From the NCBI GenBank assembly GCA_963714875.1, contig CAVQQI010000006.1, positions 1 through 64,000 of the forward strand: DNA of 64,000 nucleotides, read 5' to 3'. The notes under the pieces were generated by a model, which did not search any database, was not told the origin of the DNA, and saw only the letters and a list, made by a program, of their open reading frames with translations. This document shows positions 38,793-49,227 of this stretch, in pieces. Position numbers and translations under genes: made by a program. How positions within the stretch are numbered: the stretch's first letter is position 1; each line of letters starts with the position of its first letter. Source of the stretch: JBAOHV01 sp963714875. GTDB taxonomy: Bacteria; Actinomycetota; Acidimicrobiia; Acidimicrobiales; Microtrichaceae.

Positions 38793-40313
38793 GTGCTCGC
38801 CGTCCTCGCCCAACTCTTCCCCGATCCGGGGTACCAGACGCCCACGCTCGACTGGCACGCGCTCGCCCCCGAGATCGTGCTGTCGATCGGCGGCTGCCTG
38901 CTGATCCTGCTCGACGCGGTGAAGCTGGACCGGGCGAAGCCGTTCATGCCGGCGCTGGCGAACCTGACGTTGCTGGGGGCGCTGATCCCGATCATCACCC
39001 TCGCCGTCGACGGCCAGACCCGGGTGCTGTTCGGCGGTTCGTTCGTCGTCGACCCGATGTCGCTGCTGCTCAAGGCCCTGTTCCTGGTGAGCGGCTACGT
39101 CGTCATCCTGTTGTCGACCAACTACGTCGCCGAGGGTGACTACTGGGAGAGCGAGTACTACTCGCTGTTGACCACCGCCATCCTCGGCATGGTCATCATG
39201 GCCTCGGCACGTGACCTGATCACGATCTTCGTCGCACTCGAGCTGCTCTCCATCCCCGCCTACATGCTCGCCGCCTGGCGCAAGGGCGACGAGAAGAGCA
39301 ACGAGGCGGGGCTGAAGTACTACCTGATGGGTGTGTTCGCCTCGGCCGTGCTGCTCTACGGCATGTCGCTCGCGTTCGGCGTTGGTCGCTCGACCCGCCT
39401 GGACGTCATCGCGTCGAACCTCGCGAACCTCCCCGACGAGGGCGTGCCGGTGGTGACCCTGGCGATCCTGTTCGTCGTGATCGGCTTGGCGTTCAAGGTC
39501 TCGGCGGTGCCGTTCCACACCTGGGCCCCCGACACCTACGAGGGCTCGCCGACACCGGTCACCGCGTTCCTCGCGGTGGCGTCCAAGACCGCAGGGTTCG
39601 TGGCGCTCATCCAGATCGTGTTCTACGGGTTCTACGTCCGCCCCGACGTGATCGAACCGCTGTTCTTCGTGCTCTCGGTCGCGTCGATGACCGTCGGCAA
39701 CCTGATCGCGCTGCGCCAGACCAACCTGGTGCGCATGCTCGCCTACTCGGGCATCGCCCAGGCCGGGTTCATCCTCGCTCCGTTCGTGGTGATCGACCAG
39801 AACCGCGAAGCGGCGCTGTCGTCGATCGTGACCTACCTGGTGATCTATGCGGCGATGACCCTCGGCGCCTTCGCGGTGATCATCGCGATCGCCCGCAAGA
39901 CCCGCTCCGCGGAGATCTCCTCGATGGGTGGCCTGTTCAACTACATGCCGGCGATGACCGTGGCGATGACCATCTTCCTGGCCTCGTTGACCGGCATCCC
40001 GCCGCTGGGCGGTTGGTACGCCAAGTTCTCGGTCTGGTCGGCACTGGTGGGCGCGGACACCAGCCTGGGCTACGTCCTGGCGGTGGTCATGGCGCTCAAC
40101 ACCGTGATCGCCGCGTACTACTACATGAACGTCGCGAAGACGATGTGGTTCGACCCGGTGCCGGACGGCGACGTGACCCCCGCACGTGTGCCGGCGGGGC
40201 TGACCGCCGCCATCGTGCTGGCCGGAGTGGCGACCCTGGTGCTCGGTGTGTTCCCCGGGCTCATCACCGACATCTCGAACTTCGCTCCGGACATCACCGC
40301 ACTCGGCCGCTAG
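38793..40313 (+). CDS. nuoN: NADH-quinone oxidoreductase subunit N
   Basis: This 506-residue third antiporter-like subunit carries FVALELLSIPAYMLAAWRKGD (channel Glu), GLAFKVSAVPFHTWAPDTYEGSPTPVTAF (in parts; conserved Lys), and LVRMLAYSGIAQAGFIL. GTG 38793 is used; there is no better start nearby, and it lies 6 bases after the nuoM stop. It is intact and ends the complex I subunits, but the transcript probably continues into the methyltransferase 12 bases on. Confidence 0.95.
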   Translation: MLAVLAQLFPDPGYQTPTLDWHALAPEIVLSIGGCLLILLDAVKLDRAKPFMPALANLTLLGALIPIITLAVDGQTRVLFGGSFVVDPMSLLLKALFLVSGYVVILLSTNYVAEGDYWESEYYSLLTTAILGMVIMASARDLITIFVALELLSIPAYMLAAWRKGDEKSNEAGLKYYLMGVFASAVLLYGMSLAFGVGRSTRLDVIASNLANLPDEGVPVVTLAILFVVIGLAFKVSAVPFHTWAPDTYEGSPTPVTAFLAVASKTAGFVALIQIVFYGFYVRPDVIEPLFFVLSVASMTVGNLIALRQTNLVRMLAYSGIAQAGFILAPFVVIDQNREAALSSIVTYLVIYAAMTLGAFAVIIAIARKTRSAEISSMGGLFNYMPAMTVAMTIFLASLTGIPPLGGWYAKFSVWSALVGADTSLGYVLAVVMALNTVIAAYYYMNVAKTMWFDPVPDGDVTPARVPAGLTAAIVLAGVATLVLGVFPGLITDISNFAPDITALGR

Positions 40314-40325
40314 GTCGTCGTAGCG

Positions 40326-41576
40326 GTGCAGGGCGACGTGACGGGGGGCGGATCGCCCAGTGCCGGGCCGCTCGGCGCCGGTGGGGCCGGTGTCGGGGTC
40401 GGATCGATCGCGGCGGGGGTGGCCGCGGCCGGATCCGACCGCCGCGTGCACCGTGGGGTGCGCGACCGGATCGTGCGCAGCGGATCGATCCCGTTCTCGG
40501 AGTTCATGGACCTGGCGCTCTACGCCCCCGGCGAGGGCTTCTTCGCCACCGGTGGCGGAGCGGGTCGTGGCGGCGCCGACTTCGTCACCAGCCCCGAGGT
40601 CGGGCCGCTGTTCGGTGTGCTGGTGGGGGAGTACCTGGACCGACGATGGGAGGCGCTGGGCTGCCCGGACCCGTTCGTGGTGATCGAATCCGCAGCGGGC
40701 CGTGGCGCCCTGGCCATGTCGGTCCTCGCCGCCTCACCGCGCTGTCGTGCAGCGCTTCGCTACGTGCTGGTCGAACGCTCCGAGGACCTGCGTGCACGTC
40801 AGGGACTGCACCTGTCGATCGGCCACCCGTTCGAGGTGCTGGGCCCGTCGGTGGACCCCGAGGACCCGTGGGCGGTCGGTCCCGGGCGAGGGTCGGGACC
40901 GCTGCTCTGCTCGCTCGAGGATCTGCCGGTCGAGGCCGTCGACGGCGTGGTGTTCGCGAACGAACTGCTCGACAATGTGCCGTTCCAGCTGGTGGAGCGC
41001 ACCGTCGGTGGGTGGCTCGAGGTGCGTGTCACCTCGCTCGGTGACGAGTTCGTGGAGCTGACGGTGCCGCTCGACGAACCGAGCAGCCGGCGTGCCGACG
41101 AGCTTGCACCCGACGCCCTGCCCGGCGCGCGGATCCCGCTGCAGTCCGCCGCGGTCGACTGGCTGCGTCGAGCGGTCGGGACCGTACGGAGCGGTTCGGT
41201 GGTGGCGATCGACTACACGAGCTCGACCCCGGAGCTGGCCCGACGTCCGCAGTGGGACTGGCTGCGCACCTACCGTGCACACGACCGGGGCGCGGGTCCG
41301 CTGGTCGCGCCGGGTTCCCAGGACATCACCGTCGAAGTGGCGGTCGACCAGTTGGCGGCCGCAGCGGCGCCGACGCGCCGGTCGACCCAGGCCGACTGGT
41401 TGCGCCGCCACGGGATCGATGAGCTGGTCGAGGAGGGGCGGCGGATCTGGAACGCCTCGGCGTCCGCCCCGGGGATCGACGCGATGCGGGCGCGCAGTCG
41501 TGTGAGCGAGGCCGAGGCCCTGCTCGACGCCGGTGGTCTGGGTGCGTTCGAGGTGCTCGAATGGGACCTCCCATGA
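40326..41576 (+). CDS. MidA-family SAM-dependent methyltransferase (complex I assembly type)
   Basis: This 416-residue protein belongs to the MidA/NDUFAF7 (Methyltransf_28) family, whose mitochondrial members dimethylate an arginine of the NuoD homologue NDUFS2 during complex I assembly. Seen here: GSIPFSEFMDLALYAPGEGFF, DFVTSPEVGPLFGVLVGEYL, VVIESAAGRGALAM (SAM motif I; the usual E-x-GxGxG reads ESAAGRGA), FANELLDNVPFQLVE and AIDYTS, all diagnostic. A Gly/Ala-rich N-terminal tail of about 35 residues is extra. It follows nuoN by 12 bases and overlaps the SDR gene, which supports a complex I role. Confidence 0.85.
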   Translation: MQGDVTGGGSPSAGPLGAGGAGVGVGSIAAGVAAAGSDRRVHRGVRDRIVRSGSIPFSEFMDLALYAPGEGFFATGGGAGRGGADFVTSPEVGPLFGVLVGEYLDRRWEALGCPDPFVVIESAAGRGALAMSVLAASPRCRAALRYVLVERSEDLRARQGLHLSIGHPFEVLGPSVDPEDPWAVGPGRGSGPLLCSLEDLPVEAVDGVVFANELLDNVPFQLVERTVGGWLEVRVTSLGDEFVELTVPLDEPSSRRADELAPDALPGARIPLQSAAVDWLRRAVGTVRSGSVVAIDYTSSTPELARRPQWDWLRTYRAHDRGAGPLVAPGSQDITVEVAVDQLAAAAAPTRRSTQADWLRRHGIDELVEEGRRIWNASASAPGIDAMRARSRVSEAEALLDAGGLGAFEVLEWDLP

Positions 41577-42512
41577 GCGATCCTGCGCCCTCGCTGTTCC
41601 CTGGACTCGATGCCCCCGCCGGCCCCGTGTCCGCCGAACCGGGGGCACAAACACCTGCCACGGCGCGCACAACCACACCCGGTTCAGCGGAGCGGACGGC
41701 GGTTCCGGGCACCGATGGCTCCCCGTCGGCCACACTGGGCGACGGCGCAGTGATCGATCTGACCGGCCAGGTCGCGCTGGTCACCGGCGGCAACGGTGGT
41801 ATCGGACTGGGCATGGCCGAGGGTCTGGTGCTCGCCGGTGCGGCGGTCGCGATCTGCGGACGCAACACCGACAAGCTCGATGCGGCGGTCGAGCACCTGC
41901 ACCGACTGCGTCCGGATGCTCAGGTCGAGGCCTTTCGCTGCGACGTGGCGGTCGAGTCCGAGGTGGCAGACGTGGTCGGTTTCACCGTGGACCGGTTCGG
42001 CCGCCTCGATGCGTGCGTCGCGAACGCCGGGATCTCCGGCGACGCCGCGATCCTCGATCTGAGCCTCGATGAGTGGCGACGTGTGCTGTCGGTCAACCTC
42101 GACGGGGCGTTCGTCACGCTGCGCGAAGCGGCCCGGCAGATGGTCGCCCAGGGTGAGGGAGGGGCGCTGGTGGCGGTGTCCTCGACCTCGTCGGAGCACG
42201 GAGCGCCTCGCAACGCCCACTACGCCGTGTCGAAAGCGGGGGTGTTGGCGCTGGTCCGATCGATGGCGGTGGCCCTGGCGCGGGAGCGGATCCGGGCGAA
42301 CTCGCTGGTGCCGGGCTGGACGCTGACCGAACTGACCGCCGCCGGCTACGAATACGACAAGTTCCGTGACGCGACCATTCGCGCGCACGCCGGTGCGCCG
42401 GTGGGGTCAGCCCGAGGACTTCCGCACCGTCGCAGCGTTCCTGTGCGACAAGCGCAACGTCTTCCACACCGGCGACGAGGTCACCTTGGACGGCGGCTAC
42501 ACCGTCTACTGA
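41573..42512 (+). CDS. Short-chain dehydrogenase/reductase (one frameshift)
   Basis: This is a classical SDR. A disordered N-terminal tail of about 55 residues rich in Pro, Ala and Thr precedes QVALVTGGNGGIGLGMAEGL (NAD(P) glycine loop). Then come ACVANAGISG, VAVSSTSSEHGAPRNAHYAVSKAG (catalytic Ser and Tyr-x3-Lys) and VPGWTLTEL. A shift near 42400 restores the end GDEVTLDGGYTVY. The ATG overlaps the methyltransferase stop (ATGA), so it is the last gene of the nuo transcript. The substrate is unknown; a link to quinone or fatty-acyl metabolism would be guesswork. Confidence 0.88.
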
Positions 42513-42550
42513 ACCGGTCTCGACCGACCGACCCGCTCGAGCGCTCCAGA

Positions 42551-42707
42551 AAGATTGCGCAGACCGTCCCGAAAAACGGGACACTCTGCGGATTTCGATT
42601 CGCCGTGTCGAGGGACAGGCCGGGGGAGCGCTGATCGACGCGACCGTCCCAGTAAACGGGACACTTCGTCGGCCCAGCGCACAACCGTCGCGAAAAACGG
42701 GACGCTT
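42551..42707. repeat. Three structured repeats around CCGTCCC-N5-7-GGGAC
   Basis: Three units occur: 42564-42585, 42644-42666 and 42685-42707. Each is CCGTC(C/G)C(G/A) followed by an A-rich loop and ACGGGAC(A/G)CT. Unit 1 folds as GTCCCG-AAAAA-CGGGAC inside an outer CGCAGA/TCTGCG stem. Unit 2 has the same inner arms with a different but still complementary outer stem, CGACG/CGTCG. Unit 3 has one mismatched arm. The rest of the 296-base gap between the SDR gene and acs holds no coding sequence; TACGAT at 42761 is a likely acs -10 box. The first unit may serve as terminator of the nuo operon. Confidence 0.75.
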
Positions 42708-42808
42708 CGCGGAAAAGTGCGAGGTGTGTCCCGCAGAGGTGCTCGCCGCCAGCGCAGGTCTACGATCGCCGTGCCGGCGAGCACCGGCCCAGGCGCACAG
42801 GGGGAACG

Positions 42809-44809
<2,001 letters not shown>

Positions 44810-44814
44810 CGGCC

Positions 44815-46354
44815 ATGGTGTGGTTGATCGTGCTGGGGGTCGCTGTCCTGGCGTTGTTGGCAGTCGCCATCTATGACCTGACCCAGACGCGCCACTCCAT
44901 CCTCCGCAACTACCCGGTCATCGGGCACCTGCGGTTCATCCTCGAGGCGTTCGGCCCCGAGCTGCGCCAGTACATCATGACCGACAACGACGAGGAACGG
45001 CCCTTCAGCCGCGACGAGCGACGGTGGATCTACACCTCGGCCAAGAACCGCGACAACACCTTCGGGTTCGGCACCGACAACAGGCTCGACACCACACCCG
45101 ACTACATCATCATCAAGCAGGCCGCGTTCCCCGAACAGCCGGTGCCGGGCGAGCCCAGCTCCACCGATCCTGACTTCATGGTTCCCGCCGCGAAGGTGCT
45201 CGGAGCAGCCCACGGCCGACGACTCGCGTGGCGGCCCGCGTCGGTCGTGAACGTCTCGGCGATGAGCTTCGGGTCGCTGTCGGGCGCAGCCATCACCGCG
45301 CTCGACAAGGGCGCCGCGATGGCGGGCTGTCTGCACAACACCGGCGAAGGCGGGCTCACCGAGTACCACCGCCACGGCGCGGACCTGACGTTCCAGATCG
45401 GCACCGGCTACTTCGGCTGTCGTGACGACGCCGGGCGGTTCTCGCTCGACCAGCTGCTGCGGACCCTGGAGGGTGCACCGGTCCGATCGCTCGAGATCAA
45501 GCTGTCCCAGGGCGCGAAGCCCGGTCTGGGCGGACTGCTGCCGGGCGCCAAGGTCACGCCCGCAGATCGCTGCGATCCGGGGCATCCCGGTCGGGGTGAC
45601 CTGTCACAGCCCCAACCGGCACTCGGCGTTCAGTGACGTCGACACGATGATCGAGTTCATCGAGTCGCTCGCCGACGCGACGGGCCTGCCGGTCGGTATC
45701 AAGTCCGCGGTGGGGGAGCAGCGCTTCTGGGACGACCTGGCGCACCGCATGGCGAGCACCGGGGCAGGACCCGACTTCATCACCGTCGACGGCGGCGAGG
45801 GCGGCACCGGTGCGGCCCCGCTGGTGTTCGGCGACCATGTCTCGTTGCCGTTCCTGCGCGGCTTCCCCCGCGTGTACCGGGCGTTCGCCGAAGAGGGGCT
45901 GCACACCGACGTCGTGTTCATCGGGTCGGGGCGCCTGGGACTGGCGAGCCGGGGACTGACCGCGATGGCGCTCGGGTGCGACATGATCAACGTGGCGCGT
46001 GAGGCGATGCTGGCGATCGGCTGCATCCAGTCCCAGCGCTGCCACACCGGACGTTGCCCGACGGGTGTCGCGACCCAGTCCCCGCGTCTGGAACGTGGCC
46101 TCGATCCTGCCGACAAGTCGGTACGTGCCGCGTACTACCTGGCCGCGCTCCGTCAGGAGCTGTTGCGGCTGGCCCGCGCGTGTGGCCACCGGCACCCGTC
46201 GTTGGTGGGACCGGAGCAGGTCGAGTACCTCTCCGACGGGCACGGCGCGCAGAGCCTCGCCGAGCTGTCGGGCTACCGGCCGGAGTGGTCGCGCCCCTCG
46301 CCGGCCGACGTGACAGCGCTCGAGCGGTGCTGGCCCGTGGCCGTGCACGGGTAG
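44815..46354 (+). CDS. Membrane-anchored FMN-binding glutamate-synthase-domain protein (one frameshift)
   Basis: This is a member of the stand-alone glutamate synthase central/FMN domain family (PF01645). An N-terminal helix (WLIVLGVAVLALLAVAIYDL) anchors it. The barrel shows VNVSAMSFGSLSGAAI, HNTGEGGLTEYH, QIGTGYFGCR, IKLSQGAKPGLGG, then after a shift near 45565 GVTCHSPNRH, TVDGGEGGTGAAP and AREAMLAIGCIQSQRCHTGRCPTG (read in parts), the three-Cys [3Fe-4S] motif. There is no amidotransferase domain, so it is not a complete GOGAT; the true substrate of this subfamily is uncertain. It lies 5 bases after acs. Confidence 0.85.
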
Positions 46355-46357
46355 CCT
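46352..46357 (+). promoter_or_regulatory. Leaderless -10 box TAGCCT
   Basis: TAGCCT overlaps the TAG stop of the preceding gene and ends 6 bases before the GTG at 46364. It gives the HAD gene its own promoter. Confidence 0.55.
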
Positions 46358-46363
46358 GCGGCC

Positions 46364-46861
46364 GTGCCGAGCTGGGATCCCACCTACTCCAACTGGTTGT
46401 GGCGCGACGAGCCGCTCGAGTCGGGCCCGACGGTCGTGTTCGACATGGACGGCGTGCTCTCCGACGCCAGCTCCCGACAGCACTACATCGAGTATCCGTT
46501 CCCGGACTGGGACGCCTTCTTCCACGCATGTGGGGACGACGCGCTGATCGCCGAGGTCGCCCGTCTGCTCGACGTGATCGACGCGGAGCACCGCATCGTG
46601 TTGCTCACCGCCCGCCCGATGCGGGTCCAGTCCCAGACCCTGGCCTGGCTCGACCGGTACGGACTGCGGTGGGATGCGCTGATCATGCGGGAGTTCGGCG
46701 ACTACATGGCGGCACGGGTGTACAAGCAGCGCACCGTCACCGAGTTGCGTCAGAAGGGCTTCGACCTGCGACTCGCGTTCGAGGACGACCCGCGCAACGT
46801 CTCGATGTTCCACTCCATGGATGTGCCGTGCGTCTACATCCACTCGGGGTACTACGAGTGA
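46364..46861 (+). CDS. HAD-superfamily phosphatase domain protein
   Basis: This 165-residue single-domain HAD protein has motif I VVFDMDGVLSD (nucleophile Asp and general acid Asp), motif II VLLTARP (Thr), motif III lysine in YKQRTVTELRQKG and motif IV FEDDPRNVSMF. It resembles the 3'-phosphatase part of T4 polynucleotide kinase and related small HADs, with a minimal cap. The substrate is unknown. GTG 46364 is set by the leaderless box. It is intact. Confidence 0.85.
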   Translation: MPSWDPTYSNWLWRDEPLESGPTVVFDMDGVLSDASSRQHYIEYPFPDWDAFFHACGDDALIAEVARLLDVIDAEHRIVLLTARPMRVQSQTLAWLDRYGLRWDALIMREFGDYMAARVYKQRTVTELRQKGFDLRLAFEDDPRNVSMFHSMDVPCVYIHSGYYE

Positions 46862-46989
46862 CGCCAATCGGTGTGACGACCGACTGAGGGGCGTTTCAGC
46901 CCCCGGGACGACCGACCGAGGCCGCACCGGGAGCGCCCCTAGGTTGATCGCATCGAATCCGACGATGCCGAGCGGAGGTGGAGGTCGAG

Positions 46990-47838
46990 ATGAACAACAA
47001 CGCGAAGACTGCGGCCCTGCTCGCCGGTCTCGGCGCGATGTGCATGTTCGTCGGCCAGGCGCTCGGCGGATCCACCGGGTTGGTCATCGGCCTGCTGATC
47101 GGGCTGGGCATGGCGGGTGGCTCCTACTGGTTCTCCGCGACGCTGGCCATCCGTTCGGCCAAGGCCATCGAGGTCTCCGCCGCGCAGATGCCGCAGTACC
47201 ACGCCATCATGGGCGACCTGTCGGCCAGAGCAGGCCTGCCGATGCCCAAGCTCTATGTGGCGCCGAACCCTCAGCCCAACGCGTTCGCCACGGGACGCAA
47301 CCCCGCGAACGCCGCGGTGTGCGTCACCGAGGGCCTGCTGGACCTGCTCACCTGGGACGAGATCCGCGGCGTGCTCGCTCATGAGCTCGCCCACGTGCGC
47401 AACCGCGACATCCTGATCGGCTCGGTGGCAGCAGCGGTGGCCATGGGCATCACCTTCGTGGCGAGCATGGCGCGATGGGCGTTGATCTTCGGTGGTGGCG
47501 GGCGAGGCGACGACGGCGACAACAATCCGCTGGTCGGCCTGCTGATGCTGATCCTGGCGCCGATCGCCGCGGTGCTCATCCAGTCCGCGATCAGCCGTAG
47601 CCGCGAGTACGAGGCGGACGCCTCTGCTGCTCGCCTGCTCGGAACCGGCGAACCGCTGGCCAGGGCGCTCGAGAAGCTCGAGGCCGGCGCGGAGCGCATC
47701 CCAGCCGACGTGAACCCCGCCGAGGCCTCGGCCTACATCGTCAATCCGCTGCGCGGTCGGGCGATGGCCAACATGTTCTCGACGCACCCGCCGGCAGCTG
47801 ACCGGATCTCTCGGCTGCGCTCCAACGCCTGGGTCTGA
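46990..47838 (+). CDS. htpX: HtpX-like M48 zinc metalloprotease
   Basis: This 282-residue membrane protease of the HtpX family degrades damaged membrane proteins. Two N-terminal helices (AALLAGLGAMCMFVGQALGG and LVIGLLIGLGMAGGSYWF) are followed by GVLAHELAHVRNRDI with the HExxH zinc site (about residue 131), two further helices, and REYEADASAARL, whose Glu is the third zinc ligand. FSTHPPAADRISRL ends the family core. ATG 46990 is chosen because AGGTGGAGG lies just upstream; an in-frame GTG 12 bases earlier is less likely. Confidence 0.93.
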   Translation: MNNNAKTAALLAGLGAMCMFVGQALGGSTGLVIGLLIGLGMAGGSYWFSATLAIRSAKAIEVSAAQMPQYHAIMGDLSARAGLPMPKLYVAPNPQPNAFATGRNPANAAVCVTEGLLDLLTWDEIRGVLAHELAHVRNRDILIGSVAAAVAMGITFVASMARWALIFGGGGRGDDGDNNPLVGLLMLILAPIAAVLIQSAISRSREYEADASAARLLGTGEPLARALEKLEAGAERIPADVNPAEASAYIVNPLRGRAMANMFSTHPPAADRISRLRSNAWV

Positions 47839-47864
47839 GCGGTCGGCCTGCCGATCCCGACCGC
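47839..47864 (+). terminator. Hairpin terminator after htpX
   Basis: GCGGTCGG (47839-47846) and CCGACCGC (47857-47864) form a perfect 8-bp stem with a 10-base loop directly after the htpX stop. There is no T tract. Confidence 0.6.
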
Positions 47865-47869
47865 CAGCC

Positions 47870-47992
47870 GTGCTGCGGTTCGCGTCACGATCGAGCCCGT
47901 CGGCGACACAGTTCGGGGTCTGAGCTGTCCGATCCACCAAGTGTGCTGCGGATCGCGTCACGATCGGGCCGATCGGCGACACGGTTCAGCGT
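47870..47992. repeat. Imperfect tandem repeat, 73-base period
   Basis: Two copies of about 50 bases (47870-47920 and 47943-47992) begin GTGCTGCGG and share CGCGTCACGATCG and TCGGCGACAC, differing at a handful of positions. They fill the gap between convergent htpX and yajQ. No coding role is seen. Confidence 0.7.
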
Positions 47993-48013
47993 CGGACCGC
48001 CCCGCCCAGGTGG

Positions 48014-48502
48014 TCAGTCCCGGAAGTTGCCGAACTGCAGGGGGATGTCGAAGTCGTGCTCCTTGCACGCGGCGATGACCGCCTGAAGGTCGTCTCGCTT
48101 CTTCGCGGTGACCCGGATCTGGTCGGCCTGGGTCTGGGACTGCACGCCCTTGATGCCCAACGCCTTGATGAACTTGTTCATCTCGCGGGCCTTGTCGGAG
48201 CTGATGCCCGCCACGAGCTCGCCGCGCTGGCGTGCGGAGCCGCCCGATGCCTCTTCGATGTTGCCGAACGAGACGGCCTTGAGCGACACCTGGCGCCGGA
48301 CCAGCTTCTCCTCGACCACCTGACGCAGGGCGTTCAGGCGATCCTCGCTGGCGCAGCGCAGCGTGATCGACGTCTCGTCGAGCTCGATGGTCGGGTCGGT
48401 GTGCTTGAAGTCGAAGCGGTTGACGACCTCTCGGGTGGCCTGGTCGACGGCGTTGCGGATCTCCTGGTGGTCCACCTCGGAGGTGATGTCGAAGCTCGGC
48501 AT
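48014..48502 (-). CDS. yajQ: YajQ-family nucleotide-binding protein
   Basis: This intact 162-residue protein has the two ferredoxin-like domains of the YajQ/DUF520 family: it begins PSFDITSEVDHQEIRNAVDQ and contains NRFDFKHTD, SFGNIEEASGGSARQRGE, KGVQSQTQADQIRV and the C-terminal DIPLQFGNFRD. Family members bind nucleotides, and some bind cyclic di-GMP. AAGGAAC precedes the ATG, and TAGCGT about 50 bases upstream is a likely -10 box. Its role here is unknown. Confidence 0.95.
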   Translation of the reverse strand: MPSFDITSEVDHQEIRNAVDQATREVVNRFDFKHTDPTIELDETSITLRCASEDRLNALRQVVEEKLVRRQVSLKAVSFGNIEEASGGSARQRGELVAGISSDKAREMNKFIKALGIKGVQSQTQADQIRVTAKKRDDLQAVIAACKEHDFDIPLQFGNFRD

Positions 48503-48577
48503 CTGTGGCGTTCCTTTGCAGTTCGGCGGCGGGTTGTTCGATCGGCAGCCCGCAACGCTATCGTGATCGCTTCCACG

Positions 48578-48662
48578 GGGTCGGTGCCCGAGCGGACAAA
48601 GGGAGCAGGCTGTAAACCTGCCGGCATTGCCTTCGAAGGTTCGAATCCTTCCCGGCCCACCA
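48578..48662 (+). tRNA. tRNA-Tyr (GTA)
   Basis: This is a class II tRNA with acceptor arm GGGTCGG pairing to CCGGCCC (one G-T), anticodon loop CTGTAAA and the long variable arm typical of tyrosine. T loop TTCGAAT is present, and CCA is encoded (48660-48662). Confidence 0.96.
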
Positions 48663-48685
48663 CGGCGCCCCTCCGGGGGCGTCGT
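48662..48685. terminator. Bidirectional hairpin between tRNA-Tyr and GNAT gene
   Basis: A 10-bp stem (ACGGCGCCCC with GGGGCGTCGT, one G-T pair) and a TCCG loop directly follow the tRNA CCA and lie just past the stop of the convergent GNAT gene. Confidence 0.6.
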
Positions 48686-48691
48686 TCCGCG

Positions 48692-49180
48692 TCAGAGCAG
48701 GCGCTCCATGAGCGTCACGTCCAGCCAGCGGCCGAACTTGCGCCCCACCTCCCGCTCGTGGCCGACGATCTCGAAGCCGCAGGCCATGTGCAGCGCGATC
48801 GACGCCTCGTGGTCCGCGACGACCCTGGCCATCATCGCGTGGAAGCCGTGGGCCCGAGCGGTGTCGACCAGCGCGTCCAGCAGGAGTCGACCGGTGCCGC
48901 GGCCCTGGTGGTCGGGGTGGACGTACACCGAGTCCTCGACGGTGGTCGAGTAGGCCGCCCGGTCCCGGTACGGCGAGATGGCCGCGTAGCCGGCGATGGT
49001 GCTGTCGGGGTCGGTCGCGACCAGCACCACGCGCGCGCCCGAGCGGTCCGACAGCCAGGCGACCTGCTCGTCGAGGGTGCGTGGGACCAGATCGAAGGTC
49101 GCGGTGGAGGTCTCCACCACGGGGTTGTAGATCGCCATGATCGCCGGGGCGTCGGTCAGCTCGGCGGGTCGGATCTGCAC
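48692..49180 (-). CDS. GNAT acetyltransferase, phosphinothricin/methionine-sulfone type
   Basis: This intact 162-residue enzyme of the Pat/MnaT type begins VQIRPAELTDAPAIMAIYN, with ETSTATFDLVPRTLDEQVAWL (substrate region), YVHPDHQGRGTGRLLLDAL (acetyl-CoA motif A) and ADHEASIALHMACGFE (motif B). It acetylates an amino acid or an amino-acid analogue; resistance to phosphinothricin is not implied. GTG 49180 lies 7 bases after a TAACCT box. Confidence 0.88.
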   Translation of the reverse strand: MQIRPAELTDAPAIMAIYNPVVETSTATFDLVPRTLDEQVAWLSDRSGARVVLVATDPDSTIAGYAAISPYRDRAAYSTTVEDSVYVHPDHQGRGTGRLLLDALVDTARAHGFHAMMARVVADHEASIALHMACGFEIVGHEREVGRKFGRWLDVTLMERLL

Positions 49181-49187
49181 GCCCGGC

Positions 49188-49193
49188 AGGTTA
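49188..49193 (-). promoter_or_regulatory. Leaderless -10 box TAACCT
   Basis: On the minus strand TAACCT lies 7 bases before the GTG at 49180. Confidence 0.55.
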
Positions 49194-49227
49194 CCGGCCG
49201 CCCGTCGGGCCGAAGCCGGCGCCAGCG

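Noticed and set aside
36960..40451. A very long open frame (about 1160 codons) on the minus strand opposite nuoL, nuoM and nuoN
   Set aside because: It is antisense to intact membrane subunits, its product is dominated by Arg, Gly, His and Asp with no domain, and such frames are expected in high-GC DNA.
42551..42707. Three hairpin units considered as a small CRISPR or an integron attachment array
   Set aside because: Unit length and spacing are irregular (about 80 and 41 bases between units), and no cas or integrase gene is present.
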